Source: Heliopora coerulea
Lineage: Eukaryota; Cnidaria; Anthozoa; Scleralcyonacea; Helioporidae
Length of the DNA: 64,000 nt
Direction: 5' to 3'
NCBI GenBank assembly: GCA_030142905.1
Contig: JASJOG010000500.1
Coordinates: 77,554 to 141,553, forward strand
The notes beneath the pieces are model-generated. The model was not told the DNA's origin. It did no database searches and saw only the letters and a list, made by a program, of their open reading frames with translations. A program made the position numbers and the translations under genes. Positions 55,455 through 64,000 of the stretch are shown here, in pieces. Numbering within the stretch: position 1 is the first letter of the stretch; the number at the start of each line of letters is the position of its first letter.

Positions 55455-56548
55455 TAAAGAAAGAAGGGGGAGGGGAAAGGAAGAGGAAGAGAAATCGGAA
55501 GGTAAAAGAACGAGAAAGTGAGAAGCAAAGAGTAAGAAGGAAAAGGGGAAGGTGAAGGAGAGGGGGAAAGACAAAGAGATAGGGAAAGAGAAGGAAAAGG
55601 GAGAGGAGAGAGGGGCAAGGGAATGATGTGAAAAGATGGAGGGAAAGGAGAAGGAAAAGAGAAGGTGATGGGGATGGAAAAAGAAAAGAGAGCAGGAAGA
55701 TGGAAAGAGAAAGAGATGTAGAAGAAGAGGGTGAAGAAGGGGTGAGAGAGAGGAAAATGAGAAGAAAGGACAGGAGAACAGAGAAGAAGGTGTGTGTGTT
55801 GGGTGGGGAATGGAGAGGAAAGGGAAGAGAAAGGGTGACTATATGAGACAGAGAATGAGAAAGGGGAAGAGAAAGAGAAAAAATGGAGTGAAAAGGGAAG
55901 CTGAGGAAAAGGTAAAAGAGAAGTGAGGAGCAAGGGAGAAGGAAGCACAAGGAATGAGGAACAAGGAATGACAAAGGAGGACTAATGAAAAGAGGAGAAG
56001 GAAGAGAATGAAGAGGAGAAAGAAGAGAATGAAGAGGAAGGAGGAAATGGGACGGAGGAAATTGGAATGAGGAATGAGGTGAGAGGTATGAGGAAGGAAG
56101 AATGGGGAATAAGGAAGGACAAAAAAGGATAAACTAAGGAGGAAAGATAAAGGGTGAAGGAGGAAGAATGAAGGATGAAGGGGGAAAAAATGAAGGAAGA
56201 AGAATGAAGAAGGAAGGATGAAGAAGGAAGGATAAAGGAAGAAGAATAAAGAAGGAAGGATAAAGAAGGAAGGATAAAGAAGGAAGGATAGAAAGGAGAC
56301 AGGGAGAAGAAGTTTGGGCATGTGGAGGGAGAATGGGAGGAAAAAGAGGAGGCTCAAGAGCATTCATGGAATGAGGAGAAGCTGGAGAAAAAGCAGTAGC
56401 AGAGGAAGAAAAGTAGAAAAAGAAGAATTAGAAGAAGTAGGAAAGTAGAAGTAGAAGAGGAGAAACAGGAAGAAAAAGGAGATGCAAAAGAAAAAAAAAT
56501 TGGAAGGGGTGGAAAATGAGGACTATAAGAAGCAGAAGAAGACACTGA
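55455..56548. repeat. ~1.1-kb purine-rich tract (GA-rich on plus strand)
   Basis: The plus strand is almost entirely A and G with scattered T and rare C. Locally it is tandem: GAAGGAAGGATAAA-like units at about 56200-56290 and GAGAAAGAAGAGAATGAAGAG at 56000-56040. The minus-strand open frames of Phe, Leu, Ser and Pro across it (up to 219 codons) are composition artefacts. It lies in the large first resolved MGAT5 intron, so the nascent transcript would be strongly pyrimidine-rich. Confidence 0.95.
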
Positions 56549-57002
56549 TGTTCCACTCTATTTCAATGGTTTTAATAATACTGTAACGTATACTGTCTAA
56601 TGATTCTTTTTTTAGCAATGTCTCATGTTTGAAATGTGATAAATGGCCTTAGCTTGAGTAAATAGTAAAGTTTGAAAGTGATCAAAATAGTGCAGTTTTA
56701 AAAATGATCAAAGATTTCCGTTTTATAATACAGGTACTGTCTCCACGTCTTTTTGATTACTAATGGTCAGTGGTATGATCTTACAAAATAACTCTTTGTG
56801 CAGTACAAAGCTCCTTACACATGCAAGCCATCAATAGCACAGCCAACGAGTAGGAGGGCAGGGCACAAATTAGCAAAGTACGAATTTTGTCGGTAGGTAA
56901 AGATTCTTAGATGACAAAATTTGTTAACACATTTTTTAAAAAAATAAAGTTATCCAAAAACCATATGGTACAAGTAAATATTAATTCAAAGTTTTGTGAA
57001 CG

Positions 57003-57812
57003 TTAATGGGGAACTGCTGGGTATTGATAAAATGGTCTTGAACTAAGGTCCTACCTATTTTTCGATATCTTCATTGTCCGTAGAGAAAAGTTTTCAAAAC
57101 TTGCGGAGAAGTTAGAAGATAAACTCGTGAAGTTATTGAATTGGAAATCCGCCATCTTCGTTTATTATTGTCAGTCCCAGGCTTCTGCTAAGGAGGAGTA
57201 TGACGTCACAAAGTTAATATCCAGAGAATCACTTAATTAATTCTACTAGTTTGGACTTTAATAATTAGCACGAATAATTTATTCACAAAAAAACTTATGT
57301 TTTCTAGGTTTAGCCTTTAAAGCAACTGTTTTCTCGTAAGGTTATTTCGTGGAACCTTTTGGTAACAAATGTAGTCTTGGTGTTTTGTCTTTGCTGAGTA
57401 ACTTTTACATTCAGCTACACCGCAGTGCGCCATTGTGAATCTGGTTTGAAAAATTTCATAACTAGAAGCCAGTTTTATTGTGGGGGGGAGGGGTTAGCAA
57501 TTTTTTCAATTGCTATACCTATAAAACTTTGAATATGTACGAAATTAGCGAGCTTTACAAAACTACTGCGAAAAACTTTGCGAAAAAAAAAATTGACATT
57601 GTGACGTCACGCTTGTCCTCGGCAGAAGTCTGGAATGGACAATAATGATTAGAGATGGCGGACTTCAGATACAATCATTTAACAACTTCAACATTTAATT
57701 TTTCAGCAGTTTTTGAAAACTTTACTAAATGGACAATGAAGATATCAAACAGAAAGTAAGATTTTCAATATAAGATGGTTTTGTTATTACCCAACAATTC
57801 TCCTGGGTAATT
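57003..57812. mobile_element. ~810-bp inverted-repeat element with ~230-bp arms
   Basis: Arms 57003-57235 and 57590-57812 share CTGCTGGGTATTG / its inverse, GATATCTTCATTGTCC, AAAGTTTTCAAAA, TCCGCCATCT, TTATTGTC and GACGTCAC. The interior is non-coding and includes a G-run (57481-57491). It is probably another foldback or MITE; no target duplication was found. Confidence 0.82.
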
Positions 57813-59279
57813 TTTTATTGTCTGAACTTCACCACCCTTGCAGCCCTTCCATTGTAATTTCTATATTAGATAGTGATCTCCCGACGCATTTTTTATGTCG
57901 AACTACTTCTTTATTATTCAAGTACTCTTAAATCCACTTAGTAACCTGTACTTTGCGTGTTTGCAGAGTTTTTTTGTGTTTGCAGAAGTCGTTCCAGAAA
58001 TTCATTTTTTTAATTTTCATATACCAGTATCTCGAAATTGGTTTTCTAGAGTTTTTAAAATTTCAAACTTTGCACGAGATTTTGGCCTCAGAGTGAAAAT
58101 TTGTTCCCAGACCATCCTAGATAATTCGTGTTTGCAACTTTTTACAAGTCTTCACAAATTTGTAAATATTCGGATCTGTTAATGAAATGACATCAATGAA
58201 AGACAACAACTGGACTATCAGGTAAATGTGAAACAATACCTGGTAAGTGAACCCGAAACATCAATCACTTTGCCATAACTGTTGGTACATCATGGTATTT
58301 CTCAACGGTAAGCTTACTCAGTTTCACGAGAAGGAACAAATAACTCCATGAACTGAACGACTTAGTGGTCCTAACTAGTAAAACTGAATTGGCTACTGGC
58401 TAAATCCACAAATAATAATCACGACCGTTTATCAGGGAAAACGCTTTGCACCAATCGTGGTGACTTGTGTACTTATTTGATGGTTGACCGCGAGAGACAG
58501 CGCCCGTATCTATTTCAGAGAGACAGATGTACTTGTTACAATAAAGGCATTTTTGTCCCTAGAAATGAAACGTATTTTGGAACCTTGTTTTTTACAAGTT
58601 TCACAAAACAGTGTAAGTACCAATGACAGAAACCTAATTATTTTCTCTAATGTTGAGGTTTGTTCGTCAAGGTATGCTTAATGTCTTAAAGCCATAATCT
58701 ATCATATTTGCAATTGGCTATTTACACTATGAAATTCACTTGATCGTTGGTTTAAGATTCTTAGTTCCCTTTTTCTGGTCGATACAGACAAGTAAACTAA
58801 AAAGAGCAAGTTGAAAACTGGCTTCAAATGCTACAAAGGACCATCATGGATTACCTAGTAATCGTCCGCGGCATAGCGTATCTTTCGATTACGATAAAGT
58901 TGTTTCCCTTCGTATACTCGGTAGTTTCTGATAATGCCGCTTGCATCCATGAATGTTTCTTGTTAAAAGCACTTTTCCGTTGATATTGGTATGAAAATAT
59001 ACTGTTGCATGGGGACATATAACTTTATATGGTCTAAAACAAATTTTGAAGTTTTATCAAATTTTTACCGTAAACTTTCAAGCAATCAATCCAATGTGCC
59101 TTGAAGTAATTTAAGACAGCATACTCGATGGGAAGCGGATATTAGCTGAAGCTTCATTGATACCCAAATCAACATAAGTCAGAAAAATCAATAACTGTAA
59201 GTCTAACAAATATTACCACAAACATTTCTCGTTTCTCCCTATTTGAACCGTTAATGATAAATTACGTTCTGCAACTTAC

Positions 59280-59385
59280 GGCCTTCAGGATCCACAGTAT
59301 TGAATATGAACATTGAAACGGTAAGCCATGCGACTGATATGAAGGCGAGATAGCGAAACAAACGTCTCCTCCTCAAAGACCACAT
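59280..59385 (-). CDS. MGAT5: MGAT5-like exon 1 (signal anchor)
   Basis: ATG at 59385 in the context AAAGAAATGTGG; donor GTAAGT at 59274-59279. It encodes MWSLRRRRLFRYLAFISVAW and LTVSMFIFNTVDPEG: a short Arg-rich cytosolic tail then a hydrophobic helix, the expected type II Golgi anchor. It ends one base into a codon. Assignment to MGAT5 rests on strand, position, topology and the lack of another gene between; the connecting stem exon(s) were not found. Confidence 0.8.
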
Positions 59386-59461
59386 TTCTTTCGTAAAACA
59401 GAAACACACAGAAGCAATTTAGTGTTTAAAGCAAATAAAGTTCATTAGCATATATCTCGCA

Positions 59462-60080
59462 GATGAATAGTGTTTTTTGCGCCGTCTCATTGGTTCCTCT
59501 ATCTCGGAATATCCTGCACTATTCACCTCCGAGTAAAACAAGACGGCGTCCCGTTTTGTTTAAGTTACGGGAGAAGAAAATTATCTTTGAAAATGAAGCC
59601 GCCGTGCCAGACAAGACGAAAAAAAAAAAAGAAATTTTACACTGAAGTATTCAGAAATATGTATTTCTTCCACTTTTTAAGAAAAAGGCACTCAGAAGCA
59701 GTTCAAAATATTTTCTTTATAAATGATGAGCAGGCGACGACCCTATGTTCCGTAAAATTATTATAAAAATTTAAAAATATGTATGTGTAAAACAATTATG
59801 CGATGTTTATGCTAAAAGAATTATCCACCTCAATGCTGGTGAATAGTGTAGATATTTGCCTTGCCGCCTTGCGGCTCGCGAAATATCCACCACTATTTAT
59901 CTCCACGTCGGTGAATAATATTGTTAATTATTATATGGCTGAAGTCATTTTACGGTACGTACGCGAAATTACGCATTCTGGTTGGTTGATGAGCAGTCTG
60001 CTATTTTACGATAGTTGGACTGGTCCAAATACGCTTGTTACTTCAGTTCGGCAAGTTTTTGCCGGAAAATCTTCGAACTT
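59462..60080. repeat. Possible dispersed repeat, two related hairpin blocks
   Basis: GATGAATAGTGTTTTTTGCG...AATATCCTGCACTATTCACC at 59462-59525 and GGTGAATAGTGTAGATATTT...AAATATCCACCACTATTTAT at 59838-59902 are each hairpin-like and related to one another. Open frames in the interval are short and carry no domain. Confidence 0.45.
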
Positions 60081-60447
60081 ATTTTAATGTAAATTTAAGG
60101 AGAATTAAGCATCGACAATGAAACATTTCGAATAATGATATGGGCTGGCGCACTATTACTGCTTTTGTTTAAAGCTAATTATACAGAAGTACGATAAATG
60201 TATGTTAAACTGATGGAGACAAGAAGCCCAATGAACAAGTAAACAGGTGAAGTAAACAGCAACATCCTGTCATGAAAAACCCAGCTAAAATTGGGAAAGA
60301 AATCCAACCAAAAGCCATATAATAGGTTCCTTATTAATCTCCTTGATCCTTGCTTGAAAATGTGACGCCTTTCTTGTCTCTTGCGGCTATTGTTCAAGTG
60401 CCACCGGAGATAGTTGAAATGGCACTGCAGTAAAACCTGCAGCACAC

Positions 60448-60623
60448 CTACCAACTATACGGCGAAACAGAGAAACTTGCTTTGCAATCAGGCGAGGAAA
60501 ACCCCTCCTTGGAAGTCACTGTACAAATGAGGAAAGAAGCTACAGGGGAAGTTGAATCCCACGGCGGACGTTCAAATTCAACGACAGAGGAGCTGCGGAA
60601 AGGAAACTTCAAGGCGCGGTAGA
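60448..60623 (+). other. Coding-like segment of unknown identity
   Basis: One plus-strand frame reads YQLYGETEKLALQSGEENPS, LEVTVQMRKEATGEVESHG and NSTTEELRKGNFKAR before TAG at 60621. The composition looks like soluble protein rather than random AT-rich DNA. It has no ATG of its own and could be an exon or a transposon remnant. Confidence 0.3.
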
Positions 60624-60724
60624 AAAATAGGTCACCAATTTGAACAATCTGAGGCAAGTAAACTCCGATAACGTGGACTTTATCCGCCACTTTACCATAA
60701 AACCCAATCATTCCCATGAAGTAA

Positions 60725-60835
60725 AATGGCGGATAGGAATTGTTATGAAGAAGCTCGAAGAATGGAAGTAGAAGAACTGAACGCCTTCTGCATCAAGTTC
60801 TTGCGTAAACTGTTTAACGACAGTCTAGGCTAGAC
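60725..60835 (+). pseudogene. Short ORF cut by a palindrome
   Basis: ATG at 60725 opens MADRNCYEEARRMEVEELNA and FCIKFLRKLFNDSLG, then TAG. The stop arises exactly at the centre of the palindrome 60795-60863, so the original frame appears to have been interrupted by an inverted duplication. I do not recognise the protein. Confidence 0.4.
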
Positions 60836-60863
60836 TGTCGTTAAACAGTTTACCCAAGAACTT
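60795..60863. repeat. 69-bp palindrome, 33-bp arms, 3-bp spacer
   Basis: AAGTTCTTGCGTAAACTG... mirrors ...CAGTTTACCCAAGAACTT around GGC at 60828-60830, with a single mismatch. Confidence 0.93.
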
Positions 60864-61131
60864 GTAGAGTATAACGATACTTTTGTACCTGAATTGTGTA
60901 CTAGGTGAATCGATGGCCAACTCTGGAATTTGATCCATTTCATTCTGCAGCTTGTCTGTCGGAGATGACGTTTTAATTTTTATGGATATAACTAGAATCA
61001 ATGGATAAACTTACTTTCGCTATGTCATTGCAGTCTTCTATGTTTCTCCGAGACGTTACCCTTCTGCAGTAAGAATCTAAAAACGAAATTGAAACGGTCA
61101 ACTGTCGCGAGAGAATTTGAATGATTATCGC

Positions 61132-62116
61132 TTAAACACGGAGCGACGCTATAGAAGGGTAAGCTCCTCCCACATTTCTGGCTTCGTATGGCGGTTGCAT
61201 ATTTCAAAATGGTCGGCACTTTGAAGCATGACTGAACTGGACAGCGTAGAGCTCCACAAGCGTGTCCTAGAGCCTAAAGCTTACGGAAATACTTTTAAAA
61301 TGTGTTTTTTAAATACAGCTAAACAATATATAAAGCAATAAATGGCTGAACATGGCACATTTACTGATTTTTCTGGTTGTCATTCGTCGTATTATAATCA
61401 TTCGAGACGTCCTGCGTATCTTCATTCACTTATAGTCATCCTACCCGCGCAGTGTTTGGGCACGACTCACATTTTATTACGTCTGCGATGTGTCATAGCC
61501 ATCTGTATTTTTTTTGGCGCATACTTGAAGCTTGTAATATTATAAATATAAACATAAACTGGCGCCACTTTCAAATTCATTTGTGGCAAATATGCTCGGT
61601 GGCTCTCATCCAACAGCTCGGACTTCTACCTCTGCGCAAAGCACAACTCCTCTTTCTGCGAGGCTTAGCAAGTATGATCGCAATAAAGCCTACTACCAGA
61701 AGCATAAAAGTCCAATTAAAGAGAGCAAGGCCTACTACGGCTTCAAAATGGAAGTGAAACGCGATGAGGAAGGGCGCTGGGTAGAAGTACGTAAAAAGAT
61801 CAACACCGTGAGGAATCAGTTACTGTCCAACGGAAAACTGGCGGGAAATATTGAAGTGATGGAATTGCTCTTGGATTGTTGGCTCAGTCAAAACAGTTCA
61901 AATGACCAACAGGCGCAAAATACTATCCAGGCAGCAACGTCGTTGCAAACAAATTCATCTCCTATATTCTCCTCAATTGAAACGTGATATTCCTCCACCG
62001 GAAATTAGTCTGAACTCAATTGACCAATAACATGCGACCTTTCCTTAATCATAATTGACAGGCTGAGAAACTCGGCCTCTTCTTATGCGATCGCTCCGTG
62101 TTTAATCTTAACACGG
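61132..62116 (+). mobile_element. ~985-bp element with TTAAACACGGAGCGA ends and one ORF
   Basis: TTAAACACGGAGCGA at 61132-61146 is matched exactly in inverse at 62091-62105. The right end continues into a hairpin CCGTGTT...AACACGG (62096-62116), like those at 28925 and 30734. Similarity between the arms continues weakly inward for about 30 bp. The only substantial ORF is 61583-61987. It may be a short non-autonomous or single-gene element; no target duplication was established. Confidence 0.6.
61583..61987 (+). CDS. Hypothetical 134-residue protein
   Basis: Intact ATG-to-TGA frame. The sequence is hydrophilic: a Ser/Thr-rich start (TARTSTSAQSTTPLSARLSK), a basic Tyr-rich centre (YDRNKAYYQKHKSPIKESKA, MEVKRDEEGRWVEVRKKIN) and a helical end (LLSNGKLAGNIEVMELLLDC). 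It has no signal peptide and no membrane segment. Its place inside an inverted-repeat element suggests a transposon-encoded or transposon-captured protein. The ATG at 61583 is chosen as the first in frame; the one at 61592 would also serve. I do not recognise the family. Confidence 0.55.
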   Translation: MANMLGGSHPTARTSTSAQSTTPLSARLSKYDRNKAYYQKHKSPIKESKAYYGFKMEVKRDEEGRWVEVRKKINTVRNQLLSNGKLAGNIEVMELLLDCWLSQNSSNDQQAQNTIQAATSLQTNSSPIFSSIET

Positions 62117-62404
62117 AAATACAAATGTTACAAATGATTGACATTCGTCTGAACTTCGGAAAGCCATTTTATTAAAACGGTAGCGTTCAAAATTGTTGTA
62201 CTGAATAACTGTGGCATACTGCCACTGTTCTGCAGGCAAGGTTGGAGGTTTTGTCTTCGGCAATCAGCAGCACACTGTCTGCGGTTTGACGTTTGGGTTG
62301 AATTCAGTTTAACTGTGCAAACAGTTTCGTAATGGAATTAAATTTTGAAAATAATACGGACTAACGTGTGGTTAATCTAGTAAGAGAAATATTTCATGAA
62401 TTAG

Positions 62405-62610
62405 CCTTCCAAACCGCTGCTCTACCAATTGAGCTATCGAGTCAACTGGGAACAGTATGCTCGTTTTATCCATCTTTGAGTGCATGAGAGATTCTCGTGA
62501 CAACTCAGCGCTCGATGTGAAGATGTGCAGTGTTTCGACTCCATTCCAGACTCATCCCCAGGGTATGGATGATTCTGGAATAGAGTCAAATACTTAATCC
62601 AGTAATCTAA
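62405..62610 (-). repeat. tRNA-like short repeat, truncated copy
   Basis: Reverse orientation: CAGTTGACTCGATAGCTCAA then TTGGTAGAGCAGCGG (A-box side) with the body GAGAATCTCTCATGCACTC and CACTGCACATC. The B-box half is missing. A small hairpin of GGATGATTCTGGAATAGAGTC with its upstream inverse ends the block. Confidence 0.7.
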
Positions 62611-64000
62611 TCAATTTGTTACTATGATGCGACTTTGACAATTATATCAATGCAAAATGGAATGGCGATACAACGCGGGAAAAGAAACTTGGAAACATTT
62701 TGAAGCGGCACTTGGTGTGAAGAATACGGGAAATATTACTCGGCCAAAAAGTCAAGGTGATCCAACTTGTACAAAGGTTATCGCCAACTGCCTCTAGGGG
62801 AACTTGAACCTTTGGATAAGCGCAACTTTAGTGCGTTCGATGACCATGACGAGCAGACATTCTCAAACACATCAAAAAAGTAGGTCATCCAGATTAGTGT
62901 AGGGAAAGATTGTCGGTTGTCTTTCGGGACAAAACAAGTAATCAATTTATATTTCCCCTCCCTTGATTGTTTCCGAGTCCTTGCTAAGGCAAGCAACAAT
63001 ACCTTTTGGTATTGCAACAATAACTTTAGACTTAACTGTGCCATCTGCGTTTAGCGTTTTAATGTGAGGAGTATTTAATGACAAAGTGTTCGAGATAAGA
63101 AAAGCAAGAGAGACGTGAAAGCAAAATTGATTCAAACCCAGGTCTACGCTTTAACTAACCGTCCACAATCGCAGTTTCGATATAAATCGGCAATCACTAA
63201 ACCGAGACGTCCTAAGTACCAGAGACCTTTAGTCAGTGGCGTGGGCAAGGTGGGGTGGGAGGTTCGGGTCATTCAAGCCCTTCCCATGACTACAACGAAC
63301 TTGAATTTTGAGTTCAATAGCGATTCATAAGAGAGTGTCACAATCTAGCCAGCTTTGATTTGCGAGCTATAAAACCGCCCGCAGCGTCGGGAAAACTGTC
63401 AATACATATTATCTGAAGTGCTGAAATGAGGATGTGAACGTCTGGCCAGTTGTCAGGAGCCAAAATTACCATTTTTCTGCAGTGAAACATTCTCCCCAGA
63501 AGTGTTTGATGCAAGGCCTTTCTCAACCATGGGACTGGGGGTGTTAGCTTCGACCCGACCCCCCAGCTACCGTCATGGCCAATCCAGTCGATTATTTTAA
63601 CCCCTTCAGTATATCTTTTATAAAATGTATATTTCTAAAATTAAAAGAAAGTCAGTTTAAGAACATTAAAAACCAGAATAATTGGGAAAGTGGAACTAAG
63701 TAGGATGCTTTGATATAGTATGTGGCGGCATGGCTTACACACTCCATAGGTATACTGGCAAAACAAACTAACCATTAATGGCCTTATTTATTGCTTTGCA
63801 CGTCATTATCACCAATTAAACATGTGCAGTGTGCATGTGACTGATAAATAATAACGCTCCTTATTCATAGTTGGGGTCTGAAACTTGGGAATTGTCCAGT
63901 GTCAGGGGCAAATTCATGCTGGATTGAATATTGACTGAAGGAAGCAGGTGATGGTAACGCTCATTTAGAACTAGGTTTCTAGCTTTATTCTCAGGGATTT
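62611..64000. other. No gene confidently recognised
   Basis: Minus-strand segments at 62947-63135 (residues KTLNADGTVKSKVIVAIPKG) and 63338-63526 (KMVILAPDNWPDVHILISAL, SFPDAAGGFIARKSK) look coding-like but lack splice-supported extension or a recognisable family. A GC-rich patch at 63530-63585 may be another hAT fragment. The remainder is unannotated. Confidence 0.4.

Larger units (their letters stand above)
25066..59385 (-). other. MGAT5: MGAT5-like gene, N-glycan branching enzyme (17 exons resolved)
   Basis: Alpha-1,6-mannosylglycoprotein 6-beta-N-acetylglucosaminyltransferase of family GT18. Known members are Golgi type II membrane enzymes that transfer GlcNAc from UDP-GlcNAc to form the beta-1,6 branch of complex N-glycans. 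I traced the coding exons by canonical GT/AG borders and family motifs: CSIIKYLSE-VESWCP, GGPLGELVQWSDL, RILDSFGTEAEF, MFPHSPDNTFLGF, FVGLGFPYEGPAPLEAIANG, PFEFTNEGMLQR, DFCSQVLWPP, LCPCRDF. The 16 exons from 53273 down to 25066 total 1,764 coding bases and join in phase throughout, giving 587 residues plus a stop. Exon 1 (59280-59385) encodes the signal anchor. The stem region between exon 1 and 53273 is not resolved. MGAT5B is the only close alternative. Confidence 0.95.

Noticed and set aside
55315..55974. 219-codon minus-strand open frame (also 164- and 174-codon frames nearby)
   Set aside because: It is the complement of the purine-rich tract; Phe, Leu, Ser and Pro only, several frames open at once, no domain.
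1..64000. CRISPR arrays, operons, rRNA genes
   Set aside because: No regularly spaced direct repeats with unique spacers, no bacterial-type gene packing and no rRNA-like segments; the tandem arrays seen are microsatellites or satellite.

Overview
This is eukaryotic, metazoan nuclear DNA: AT-rich, intron-dominated and crowded with transposable elements. One host gene can be followed across more than half of it. The mix of repeats (short-LTR Ty3/gypsy, copia, ZMYM1-like hAT, CR1/L2-like LINE, tyrosine-recombinase-type fragments, foldback elements, many small MITEs) and the invertebrate-looking MGAT5 orthologue suggest a marine invertebrate, most likely an anthozoan cnidarian such as a coral or sea anemone. 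That placement is inference; no species marker is present.

Host gene. An MGAT5-like gene (alpha-1,6-mannosylglycoprotein 6-beta-N-acetylglucosaminyltransferase, family GT18) lies on the minus strand from the start codon at 59385 to the stop codon at 25066. I resolved 17 coding exons by reading splice sites and family motifs. The last 16 are in perfect phase and encode 587 residues running to the C-terminus. Exon 1 encodes a basic tail and a signal anchor. One or more exons between 53273 and 59280 remain unfound.

Left arm, 1-25065. No host gene is recognised. It holds a complete but mutated Ty3/gypsy element with 114-bp LTRs and a 5-bp target duplication (4085-8532), a very young Ty1/copia element (10958-15299) primed by an internal initiator-tRNA-Met segment, telomere-like repeats (17518-17800), a palindromic pair of tRNA-like modules (17980-18485), an 833-bp foldback (18670-19502) and a 4-kb foldback-like element carrying about eleven ~145-bp satellite units (20266-24256).

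MGAT5 introns, 25262-59279. Nearly every intron contains transposons: a 5'-truncated LINE (25450-27330), nested inverted-repeat elements with a perfect 106-bp palindrome (30512-31710), nested MITEs (31990-32940), a complete hAT element with 8-bp target duplications (40003-44245), TA- and TTAA-flanked MITEs, tRNA-like short repeats and a purine-rich tract of about 1.1 kb (55455-56548).

Right end, 59386-64000. Upstream of MGAT5 there are coding-like plus-strand fragments, a 33-bp-arm palindrome and a ~980-bp inverted-repeat element with one intact 134-residue ORF (61583-61987) of unknown function. No CRISPR array, functional tRNA, rRNA or bacterial feature was seen.
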